A program made the translations under genes and the position numbers. Below are positions 1 through 5,351 of a stretch of 5,351 nucleotides of DNA, piece by piece. This stretch comes from Streptomyces lilacinus (lineage in GTDB: Bacteria; Actinomycetota; Actinomycetes; Streptomycetales; Streptomycetaceae), in assembly GCA_000715685.1 (NCBI GenBank), contig KL569520.1:25587-30937 (forward strand), read 5' to 3'. Each line of letters begins with the position of its first letter. The first letter of the stretch is position 1. The notes below the pieces were generated by a model. It ran no database searches and was not told where the DNA came from. It worked only from the letters and a program-made list of their open reading frames with translations.

Positions 1-19
1 CGTTTGAGGACACCGCGCG

Positions 20-1774
20 TCAAACCGTCTCGCGCCAGCCGTTCGTGATCGGGAGGCGGCGGTCCTTGCCGAAGCCCTTGGGGGAGATCTTGGTGCCCGG
101 CGGGTACTGGCGGCGCTTGTACTCCGCGGTGTCCACGAGGCGCAGGATGCGCGTGACCAGCTCCGCGTCGAAGCCCTCCGCGACGATCGAGGCCAGGCCC
201 CGGTCGCGGTCGACGTACAGCTCGAGGATGCGGTCGAGCACGTCGTAGTCCGGCAGCGAGTCGGTGTCGACCTGGCCGGGGCGCAGCTCGGCGCTCGGCG
301 GCTTGGTGATGGAGTTCTCCGGGATCGGCGGGGTCTCGCCGCGCTCGGCCGCCGCCTGGTTGCGCCAGTTGGCGAGGCGGAAGATGCCCGTCTTGTAGAC
401 GTCCTTGATCGGGCCGTAGGCGCCGACGGAGTCGCCGTAGAGGGTGGAGTAGCCGCACGCCAGCTCGGACTTGTTGCCCGGGGCGAGGACGATGTGGCCC
501 TCCTGGTTGGAGATGGCCATCAGCATCGTGCCGCGCAGGCGGGACTGGAGGTTCTCCTCGGCGAGGCCGGTCAGGCCCAGCGAGCCCATGTACGCGTCGA
601 ACATCGGCGCGATCGGCACGGTGCGGAAGTGCAGGCCGGTGCGTCGGGCGAGCTCCTCGGCGTCGGCGATGGAGTGGTCGGAGGAGTAGCGGGACGGCAT
701 GGCCACGCCGTACACGTTCTCCGCGCCGACCGCGTCGCAGGCGATGGCTGCCACGAGCGCGGAGTCGATGCCGCCGGAGAGGCCGATGAGGACGCTGCGG
801 AAACCGTTCTTCCGGACGTACGCGCGCAGACCCGTCACCAGCGCCTTGTAGACCTCCTCGTCGTCGCCCAGATGTGCCACCTCGCCGCCCGTGAACTCCG
901 GCTCGTACGCGGGCAGCGGGTCGGCGGAGAGCGTGACGTGGTCGATGCGCAGGCCGTCGTCGACGACGCCGGAGGGCACCTCGGCCGGGGCCTCGGGGAG
1001 TTCGAGGTCGAGGACGACGCAGCGCTCCTCGAACTGCGGGGCGCGGGCGACGACCTCGCCGTCGCGGTCGACGACGATCGTGTCGCCGTCGAAGACCAGC
1101 TCGTCCTGGCCGCCCATCATGGCGACGTACGCGGTCGTGCAGCCCGCCTCCTGGGCGCGCTTGCGCACCAGCTCCAGGCGGGTGTCGTCCTTCTCGCGCT
1201 CGTACGGGGAGGCGTTGATCGAGAGCAGCAGCCCGGCCCCGGCGGAGCGGGTGGCGGGCACGCGGCCGCCGTCCTGCCAGAGGTCCTCGCAGATGGCGAG
1301 GGCGACGTCCACGCCGTGGACGCGGATCATCGGCAGGGTCTCGCCGGGCAGGAAGTAGCGGAACTCGTCGAAGACGCCGTAGTTCGGCAGGTGGTGCTTG
1401 GCGAAGGTCAGCACGGCCTCGCCGCGGTGCAGCACGGCGGCGGAGTCGAGGGGGGCGCCGGCGGGGCGGCCGAACTTCGGGCGGGCCTCCTCGCTGCGGT
1501 CGAGGTAGCCGACGACGACCGGCAGCTCGCCCAGGCCCTCCGCCTGGAGGCGGGCCGCGAGGGAGCGCAGCGCGTCCCGGCTGGCCTCGACGAAGGACGA
1601 CCGCAGCGCGAGGTCCTCGACGGGGTAGCCCGTCAGCGCCATCTCGGGGAACGCCACGAGGTGGGCGCCTTGCTCGGCCGCGTGCCGGGTCCAGCGGACG
1701 ATCGACTCGGCGTTCTCGGCGAGGGCGCCGACGCGGGAGTCGATCTGGTTCAGGGCGAGACGAAGTTGAGCCAC
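20..1774 (-). CDS. nadE: Glutamine-dependent NAD+ synthetase (NadE), two-domain
   Basis: Catalyses the last step of NAD+ synthesis in the cytosol: ATP-dependent amidation of nicotinic acid adenine dinucleotide, with ammonia released from glutamine. Seen in the 584-aa product, numbered from the GTG: an N-terminal nitrilase-type glutaminase domain (about 1-265) with the Glu-Lys-Cys triad at E44 (FPEMALTGYP), K126 (AKHHLPNYG) and C162 (AICEDLW). A C-terminal synthetase domain (about 300-584) has the ATP-pyrophosphatase P-loop SGGIDS at 333-338 and a conserved GNKSELACGYSTLYGD block from about 433. The length is complete for the shorter class of two-domain NadE; mycobacterial enzymes are longer. 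The start is GTG 1774, because homology begins at VAQLRLALNQ. An upstream in-frame TTG at 1804 adds ten unconserved residues and lies across the promoter. The stop is TGA at 20-22. The gene follows the multicopper oxidase on the same strand, but a hairpin separates them. The family call is secure; the exact start is slightly less so. Confidence 0.96.
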   Translation of the reverse strand: MAQLRLALNQIDSRVGALAENAESIVRWTRHAAEQGAHLVAFPEMALTGYPVEDLALRSSFVEASRDALRSLAARLQAEGLGELPVVVGYLDRSEEARPKFGRPAGAPLDSAAVLHRGEAVLTFAKHHLPNYGVFDEFRYFLPGETLPMIRVHGVDVALAICEDLWQDGGRVPATRSAGAGLLLSINASPYEREKDDTRLELVRKRAQEAGCTTAYVAMMGGQDELVFDGDTIVVDRDGEVVARAPQFEERCVVLDLELPEAPAEVPSGVVDDGLRIDHVTLSADPLPAYEPEFTGGEVAHLGDDEEVYKALVTGLRAYVRKNGFRSVLIGLSGGIDSALVAAIACDAVGAENVYGVAMPSRYSSDHSIADAEELARRTGLHFRTVPIAPMFDAYMGSLGLTGLAEENLQSRLRGTMLMAISNQEGHIVLAPGNKSELACGYSTLYGDSVGAYGPIKDVYKTGIFRLANWRNQAAAERGETPPIPENSITKPPSAELRPGQVDTDSLPDYDVLDRILELYVDRDRGLASIVAEGFDAELVTRILRLVDTAEYKRRQYPPGTKISPKGFGKDRRLPITNGWRETV

Positions 1775-1786
1775 GCCGCCAGTGTA
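1775..1786 (-). promoter_or_regulatory. Predicted -10 element of nadE, leaderless arrangement
   Basis: On the minus strand the hexamer TACACT (1786-1781) fits the actinobacterial -10 pattern TAnnnT. It is followed by only six bases (GGCGGC) before GTG 1774, so the expected transcription start falls on or next to the start codon. There is no purine-rich Shine-Dalgarno sequence at a usable distance. Leaderless mRNAs with this geometry are common in Streptomyces. No convincing -35 hexamer is visible; TTGCGT upstream is only 12 bases away. The assignment is inferred from spacing alone. Confidence 0.5.
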
Positions 1787-1824
1787 ATCGTCTGACTGAC
1801 GCAATGTGGTGTGAGCGCTGCCAC

Positions 1825-1851
1825 GCGGCGGCCCGGGGGCCGGGCCGCCGC
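1825..1851 (-). terminator. Strong GC hairpin after the multicopper oxidase gene
   Basis: Positions 1825-1836 and 1840-1851 form a perfect 12-bp inverted repeat (arm GCGGCGGCCCGG) around a GGG loop. On the minus strand it begins 16 bases after the oxidase stop codon (TAG, 1870-1868) and ends before the nadE promoter region. There is no U-tract, but Streptomyces terminators frequently lack one. A perfect inverted repeat works on either strand, but only the minus strand has a gene ending here. It probably separates copper-gene transcription from nadE. Confidence 0.7.
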
Positions 1852-2250
1852 ACGGCCGGGCGCCCGCCTACCGCCGGTAGCCGAGGACCGTCATCATCCC
1901 GGACTCCGCGTGGTAGACGTTGTGGCAGTGGACCATCCACAGTCCGGGGTTGTCGGCGTCGAAGTCGACCTCGAGCCGCTTGCCCGGCAGCACCACCGCG
2001 GTGTCCTTGCGCGGCCCGCCGCCCGGCAGGGCGAAGGTGTGGCCGTGCAGGTGCATCGGGTGCCACATCGTCGTGTCGTTGACGAAGACCAGCCGGACCC
2101 GCTCGCCCGCGCGCACCGGATAGCGGTGCGAGGGCGCGTACCGGCGGCCGTTGATGGCCCAGTCGTACTTGCTCATCGACCCCGTCAGCCGGAGCGTGAC
2201 CGTGCGGTCGGGGCGGCGGTCCTTCAGCGCCACGCTTCCGTCGGCCTTCA

Positions 2251-2283
2251 GCCACGTCGGCGGCGGGCGCCGCGCCGCCGCCG
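2251..2283 (-). other. Frame-break zone in the oxidase, with a perfect 9-bp GC hairpin
   Basis: The conserved reading changes frame inside this stretch. Positions 2258-2266 (CGGCGGCGG) and 2275-2283 (CCGCCGCCG) are perfect reverse complements with an 8-base loop. On the coding strand the hairpin lies just after the LRTGGG codons. The bases GACGTGG (2258-2252) can be read as the end of the upstream frame (Asp-Val) or the start of the downstream frame (Thr-Trp-Leu-Lys). Either an indel in the hairpin or a deletion between short GACGTG repeats could have produced the junction. Confidence 0.75.
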
Positions 2284-2684
2284 GTGCGCAGCACGGCCAG
2301 GGCGGTGCGGTTCTTGCCCTCGGCCAGGGCGGTCAGCGGGAAGACGCCGTCCTTGGCCTCGACCAGGACGTCGTACCGCTCTCCCATGCCCAGCAACAGT
2401 GCGTCCGTTTGTACGTGCTCGACGGGGAAACCGTCCGTATGGGTGACGGTCATGCGGTGGTCGCCGAGGGCCACGCGGAAGGCGGTGTCGCCGCCGGCGT
2501 TGATCAGGCGGATGCGGATCCGGTCGCCGGGCCGGGCGGTGAAGGTCTGCGGGTCCTCGGGCACCCGACCGTTGACGAGGTAGTGCGGGTAGGCGACGTC
2601 GCCGGCGTCGCCGCCGAGGACGTCGCTGGTGGCGCCCATGAGCATGCGGGAGGGACCGGACGGCTGTCCTGTGGGGGAAGGCGC

Positions 2685-2774
2685 CATGGCGCCGTGGCCC
2701 ATGTCGCCATGGTTCATACCGTCATGGTTCATACCGCCGTGGTCCGTCTTTCCGTGGTCCATGCCGCCCATCCC
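2685..2774 (-). repeat. Met/His-rich copper-binding loop with 15-bp tandem duplication
   Basis: Residues 217-246 of the oxidase contain seven Met and five His in a Gly/Asp/Asn background (units such as MDHG, MNHDG, MNHGD and MGHG), inserted between cupredoxin-like segments. At the DNA level CATGGTTCATACCG occurs at 2708-2721 and again at 2723-2736, a 14-bp perfect direct repeat with a 15-bp period, so one GMNHD unit was recently duplicated in frame. Met-rich inserts in CueO- and CopA-type oxidases bind copper; the same role is inferred here. Confidence 0.75.
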
Positions 2775-3431
2775 GCGGGCGAGTTCCGCGAGCACCGCGT
2801 CCGGCGTGCTGCCGTCGATCCCGTCGACCCAGTCGTCCAGGACGACGACCCACTCCTTGTCGTAGGCCAGCGGCTCCTTCGGGTCCTCCACGATCAGCGG
2901 CGCGTACAGTCCCCGGTCCTGCTGGGTCCCCGCGTGCGGGTGCAGCCAGTACGTACCGGGGTGCGGGACGGCGAAGCGGTAGTCGAACGACGCCCCTGCC
3001 GCGACGCCGCGCGCGGTCAGGCCCGGGACGCCGTCCATGTCGTTGCGCAGGGCGAGCCCGTGCCAGTGCACGGACGTCGGTACGGGCAGGTGGTTGGCGA
3101 GGGTGAGCGCGAGCGTGTCGCCGGCGGTGACGCGGAGCTCCTTGCCGGGCAGCGCGTCGCCGTAGGCCCAGGACGCGACCGTGCGGCCGCCGCCCAGGTC
3201 CAGGCGTACGGGGGCGGCGGTCAGCGCGGCCTTCCGTACGGGCCCGGTGCCGCGCCGGGCCTCGGCGGCGGCGACTTCCTCGCCGCCGGGGGAGACGTAG
3301 CCGCCGTCCTTGTTCGCCGCCTGGGGTGAATCGGGGGAGTCCGTCGAGCAGGCGGTCAGCAGGCCGCTTCCGGCAAGGGCGATGCCCGCGCCGAGCACGG
3401 CGCGGCGGGTGGTGTTGCGCATGAGGGAACG

Positions 3432-3437
3432 CACCTC
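3432..3437 (-). promoter_or_regulatory. Ribosome binding site of the multicopper oxidase
   Basis: GAGGTG on the minus strand ends nine bases before ATG 3422. It supports the ATG as the start, which also places the twin-arginine motif six residues from the N-terminus as expected for a Tat signal peptide. Confidence 0.6.
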
Positions 3438-3498
3438 GTGTGGTGGTCGGTGATGTGTACGTGGGCGTACGGGCAGCGCGGAACGCGCCGCGCCGCCG

Positions 3499-3903
3499 CT
3501 ATACGCGCAGCACCGACAACCGGGCGAGGGCCTTGTGCCGTGGTGGAGGCGGGACGGGCCACAGAGCCCGCGAGAACCAGGCGCGGGCGGTGATCACCGG
3601 GCGGCGGGAGACCACCAGGGCGACGAGCAGCAGGGCCGCCGCCCACCCGGCGGCGCCCAGCACCGCCAGGCAGACGGACATGGGGTCCATGCCGCCGTCG
3701 TGCTTGCCCTTGTCCTTGCTCTCGTGATGCCCCGTGCCGTGGGCCGGGGGACTGTCGTGCGCCGACACGACGTCCGACGACGCATGTGACGACGCATGCG
3801 CGCTCGGGTGCCCGAATGTGTGCATCGTCACGATTCCGAGCAGCAACGCGGCAAACAGCAGCAGCCGGCCGCACCACGCGGTGGCCCTCCGCCGTCCTTG
3901 CAC
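3499..3903 (-). CDS. Small His-rich two-TM membrane protein, DUF6153-like
   Basis: The product is 134 aa with no established biochemical role. Seen: a basic N-terminus (VQGRRRATAW), a hydrophobic segment at about 13-27, then MHTFGHP (27-33). A His/Ser/Lys-rich loop (28-70) follows, with nine His (28, 32, 36, 40, 49, 55, 59, 60, 68). After it come MDPMSVCLAVLGA (72-84), a second membrane segment to about 98, and a basic Pro-containing tail. By charge, the loop should face outside and both ends should be cytosolic. The MHTxGHP and MDPxSVCLAVL blocks are those I associate with the actinobacterial DUF6153 family; this is from memory. GTG 3903 is chosen as the start because GGGAGG precedes it by six bases. 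The same frame is open much further upstream, but that part is only the antisense of the permease. An 11-bp DNA repeat encodes the HASS-HASS segment. It is the first gene after a CsoR-like operator and lies 76 bases before the oxidase. A periplasm-side copper-binding or delivery role is inference. Confidence 0.85.
   Translation of the reverse strand: MQGRRRATAWCGRLLLFAALLLGIVTMHTFGHPSAHASSHASSDVVSAHDSPPAHGTGHHESKDKGKHDGGMDPMSVCLAVLGAAGWAAALLLVALVVSRRPVITARAWFSRALWPVPPPPRHKALARLSVLRV
3776..3798 (-). repeat. 12-bp tandem repeat in the His-rich loop
   Basis: GACGACGCATG occurs at 3776-3786 and 3788-3798 (plus strand), an 11-bp perfect repeat with a 12-bp period. In the small membrane protein this encodes two consecutive His-Ala-Ser-Ser units (residues 36-43). 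It looks like an in-frame duplication that added a histidine. Confidence 0.65.
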
Positions 3904-3909
3904 CGCCTG

Positions 3910-3915
3910 CCTCCC
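3910..3915 (-). promoter_or_regulatory. Strong ribosome binding site deciding the DUF6153-like start
   Basis: GGGAGG on the minus strand, six bases before GTG 3903, is a near-ideal anti-16S match. It settles the start inside a frame that stays open for more than 1.2 kb further upstream. Confidence 0.8.
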
Positions 3916-3935
3916 GGGGCTCCTGGATCTTCCGA

Positions 3936-3965
3936 GCACCTTACCCCTGCGGGGTATGTACGGGA
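3936..3965 (-). promoter_or_regulatory. Tentative promoter of the DUF6153-oxidase unit
   Basis: TAAGGT (3941-3936, minus strand) fits TAnnnT and would start transcription near 3929, leaving a leader of about 26 bases that contains the GGGAGG site. At a 17-18 base spacing the -35 position reads CCCGTA or TCCCGT, with no resemblance to TTGACA. A weak -35 suits a regulated promoter. In this arrangement the palindrome at 3942-3956 fills the spacer. Confidence 0.35.
3942..3956. promoter_or_regulatory. CsoR-type copper operator candidate
   Basis: TACCCCTGCGGGGTA is a perfect 6-bp inverted repeat around a 3-base centre. From memory, CsoR operators in Bacillus and actinobacteria have the same TACCC...GGGTA form; the B. 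subtilis copZA site contains TACCCTACGGGGGTA. The palindrome is centred 46 bases upstream of GTG 3903, in front of two genes encoding predicted copper-binding proteins. CsoR binds such sites as a repressor and releases them when it binds Cu(I). No csoR gene is in the window. A degenerate extra half-site, CGGGATA, lies at 3961-3967. Confidence 0.6.
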
Positions 3966-4056
3966 TACGGCCCCTCCGGGCCACCGCCCCGCGCGGATGT
4001 GCGTCGCGCCCGGCGCAGGCCCGATCATTGGGCGGAACGATCGACATGCACGGCCC

Positions 4057-4062
4057 GAAGGA
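4057..4062 (+). promoter_or_regulatory. Probable ribosome binding site of the antiporter
   Basis: GAAGGA ends 12 bases before ATG 4075, a longer spacer than usual. No other purine-rich stretch or in-frame alternative start was found nearby, so this is the best candidate. Confidence 0.45.
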
Positions 4063-4074
4063 CGCTCTCCCCCC

Positions 4075-5351
4075 ATGACCACCACGGAACAGGTTCGGGA
4101 CGAACGTCCCTCCACCGACGCGGCCGTCACGACCGCCGCCGCCGTCGCCGCTCCCGTCCCGGGAGCCGGACAGACGCAGTTCATCTCCTGGGCCACCCTG
4201 GCGATGATGACCACCGCGTCCGTGGCCAACCTGCGCCCGTCGCCCTCCATGGCCCTCTTCGGGCTGGCCGCCGTCTTCCTCTACCTCCTCCCCGCCGTCG
4301 TCTTCCTGCTGCCGACCGCGCTGGTCTCGGCCGAGCTGGCGTCCGGCTGGCCGGGCGGGGTGTACCGCTGGGTGAGCGAGGGGCTGTCCAAGCGGCTCGG
4401 CTTCCTGGCCGTCTGGTGCCAGTTCGCGATGACGATCGCCTACTACCCGAGCCTGCTCGCGTACGTGGCCAGCACGTTCGCGTACATCGTCGACCCGTCG
4501 CTCGCCGACAACGGCCTCTACATCGCGATCGTCATCGTCGTCATCTACTGGGCCGGCGTGCTCATCTCCTCGCGCGGGACGAAGGCGGTGGCCGGCCTCT
4601 CCAGCATGGGCCTGGTCGTCGGCACCCTCGTGCCCGGCGTCGTCCTCGTCGTCCTCGGCGTCGTCTTCCTCGCCCAGGGCAACCCCTCCGCCGCGCCGAT
4701 GGACGGCTCGCACGTCCTGCCGCCGTGGACCGGGCTGGCCAGCCTCGTGCTGATCGTCAACAACTTCCTGTCCTACGCGGGCATGGAGATGAACGGCGTG
4801 CACGTCTCCGCGCTGCGCTCGCCCGGCAAGGAGTACCCGCGCTCGATGGTCGCGGCCACCGGCCTCGTCCTGCTGATCTTCATCCTGCCCGCGCTCGCGA
4901 TCAGCTGGGTCATGCCCGGCAAGGACCTGAGCCTGACGGCCGGTGTGATGCAGGCCTTCCAGGGCTTCTTCGACCACTTCCACGTGGGCTGGCTGACGAA
5001 GGTCGTCGGCGTCCTGCTCGTCGCCGCCGCGCTCGGCGGCATGCTCACCTGGCTGGCCGGTCCGGCCAAGGGCCTGCTGATGGTCTCCCGTCAGGAGGGC
5101 TACCTGCCGCCCGTCCTGCAGAAGCTCAACAAGCACGGCGTCCCGCGCAACATCATGATCGCCCAGGGCGCCCTGACCACGGTCATCGCGCTGCTGTACG
5201 CCTTCATCCCGGACGTCTCCAGCGCCTACTGGATCTTCTCGGTCGTCACCACGCAGATCTACCTCGTCGTCTATCTGCTGATGTTCGCCGCCGTCATCCG
5301 GCTGCGCACCACCCGCCCCGACCAGCCGCGCGGCTTCCGCGTCCCGGCCGT
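4075..5351 (+). CDS. APC-family antiporter, GadC-like (glutamate:GABA antiporter family), 3' end cut
   Basis: An inner-membrane amino-acid exchanger by homology. In E. coli, GadC swaps external glutamate for internal GABA during acid stress. The window holds 425 codons, and the C-terminus is beyond the right edge. Seen: a 34-residue hydrophilic Ala/Thr/Pro-rich N-terminus, longer than GadC's, then about ten hydrophobic segments from about residue 37 to 410. Blocks shared with GadC include ELASGWPGGVYRWVSEGL (87-104), LSYAGMEMNGVHVSALRSPG (232-251), LSLTAGVMQAFQ (285-296), GPAKGLLMVSRQEGYLPP (329-346) and LNKHGVPRN (351-359). ATG 4075 is the start, with GAAGGA upstream. It is transcribed away from the copper unit across a 171-base shared intergenic region. 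Substrate is not shown by sequence; glutamate/GABA is likely but another amino-acid or polyamine pair is possible. Whether the C-terminal plug of GadC is present cannot be seen. Confidence 0.88.
   Translation, partial: MTTTEQVRDERPSTDAAVTTAAAVAAPVPGAGQTQFISWATLAMMTTASVANLRPSPSMALFGLAAVFLYLLPAVVFLLPTALVSAELASGWPGGVYRWVSEGLSKRLGFLAVWCQFAMTIAYYPSLLAYVASTFAYIVDPSLADNGLYIAIVIVVIYWAGVLISSRGTKAVAGLSSMGLVVGTLVPGVVLVVLGVVFLAQGNPSAAPMDGSHVLPPWTGLASLVLIVNNFLSYAGMEMNGVHVSALRSPGKEYPRSMVAATGLVLLIFILPALAISWVMPGKDLSLTAGVMQAFQGFFDHFHVGWLTKVVGVLLVAAALGGMLTWLAGPAKGLLMVSRQEGYLPPVLQKLNKHGVPRNIMIAQGALTTVIALLYAFIPDVSSAYWIFSVVTTQIYLVVYLLMFAAVIRLRTTRPDQPRGFRVPA

Larger units (their letters stand above)
1868..3422 (-). 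pseudogene. Multicopper oxidase (three-cupredoxin, Tat lipoprotein), frame broken
   Basis: Family role: oxidises a substrate, often Cu(I) or phenols, and reduces oxygen to water outside the cell membrane. ATG 3422 is preceded by GAGGTG with a 9-base spacer. The N-terminus (MRNTTRRAVLGAGIALAGSG) has a twin-arginine motif at R6-R7, and a lipobox LTAC puts the lipidated cysteine at C25. Copper ligands in this frame are HWHG (H119, H121) and HPH (H161, H163). A Met/His-rich loop spans about 218-246. The frame reads as a good oxidase to about residue 386 (LRTGGGAAP). The remainder lies in another frame: KADGSVALKD, then HPMHLHGH (2062-2039) and HCHNVYHAESGM (1930-1895), which supply the rest of the type 1, 2 and 3 copper sites. 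Start to stop is 1555 bases, one more than a multiple of three, so one extra base or a net loss of two would explain it. Restored, it would encode about 517 aa. Every copper ligand survives, so the lesion is recent or a sequence error. It lies downstream of the DUF6153-like gene, 76 bases away, probably in one operon. Confidence 0.9.

Noticed and set aside
494..1795. Long plus-strand open frame opposite nadE
   Set aside because: It mirrors codon bias of nadE in GC-rich DNA. The translation is Val/Ala/Gly/Asp-rich with no recognisable domain or upstream signals.
2245..2290. Programmed ribosomal frameshift joining the two oxidase parts
   Set aside because: No slippery heptamer, no in-frame stop at the shift point and no precedent known to me in this family. 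The nearby hairpin alone is weak evidence in DNA this GC-rich.
2151..3329. Long plus-strand open frame opposite the oxidase
   Set aside because: The opposite strand carries clear cupredoxin motifs and copper ligands. The plus-strand product is low complexity and contains antisense of the Met/His repeats.
3457..3488. Two short hairpins between the DUF6153-like gene and the oxidase (GTACG-TGGG-CGTAC; GCGCG-GAA-CGCGC)
   Set aside because: Five-bp stems are too weak to call a terminator. They could at most attenuate or process the transcript.
3969..3982. GGCCC-CTCC-GGGCC hairpin in the divergent region
   Set aside because: A five-bp GC stem in GC-rich DNA with no associated motif; not enough to call a regulatory element.
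4022..4043. CGATC...GATCG inverted repeat upstream of the antiporter
   Set aside because: Arms of only five bases with a 12-base gap are expected by chance, and they match no operator I can name.
3904..5136. Minus-strand frame open from 5136 into the DUF6153-like gene, as one 545-residue protein
   Set aside because: The upstream part is the antisense of the well-conserved antiporter and has low-complexity Asp/Glu/His/Arg-rich composition with no domain. Only the section after GTG 3903 has an RBS, membrane segments and family motifs.

Overview
The window looks like chromosomal DNA from a Streptomyces-type actinomycete. It is very GC-rich with strong G/C bias at third codon positions, uses GTG starts, and carries proteins typical of that group: a two-domain glutamine-dependent NAD+ synthetase, a Tat-type lipoprotein multicopper oxidase, and a small DUF6153-like His-rich membrane protein. 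I see no RNA genes, insertion sequences, CRISPR arrays or attachment sites.

Layout, left to right. Positions 20-1774 (minus) encode NadE, probably translated from a leaderless mRNA. Positions 1775-1867 hold its promoter and a strong 12-bp-stem hairpin that should end transcription from the gene upstream. Positions 1868-3422 (minus) are a multicopper oxidase whose reading frame is broken near 2250-2283, at a perfect GC hairpin. The N-terminal two domains and the C-terminal copper domain are each well conserved but lie in different frames. Positions 3499-3903 (minus) encode a 134-aa membrane protein with a His-rich loop, resembling DUF6153. Positions 3904-4074 are a divergent intergenic region with a perfect TACCCC-TGC-GGGGTA palindrome that resembles CsoR-type copper operators. 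Positions 4075-5351 (plus) encode a GadC-like APC-family antiporter that runs off the right edge.

The most coherent reading is a copper-responsive unit: a CsoR-like operator drives the His-rich membrane protein and then the secreted Met/His-rich multicopper oxidase, which is insulated from the housekeeping gene nadE by a terminator. The oxidase appears to be inactivated by a frame break in this assembly, or else the break is a sequencing error in a GC hairpin. The antiporter is divergent, and its tie to the copper genes is only positional.
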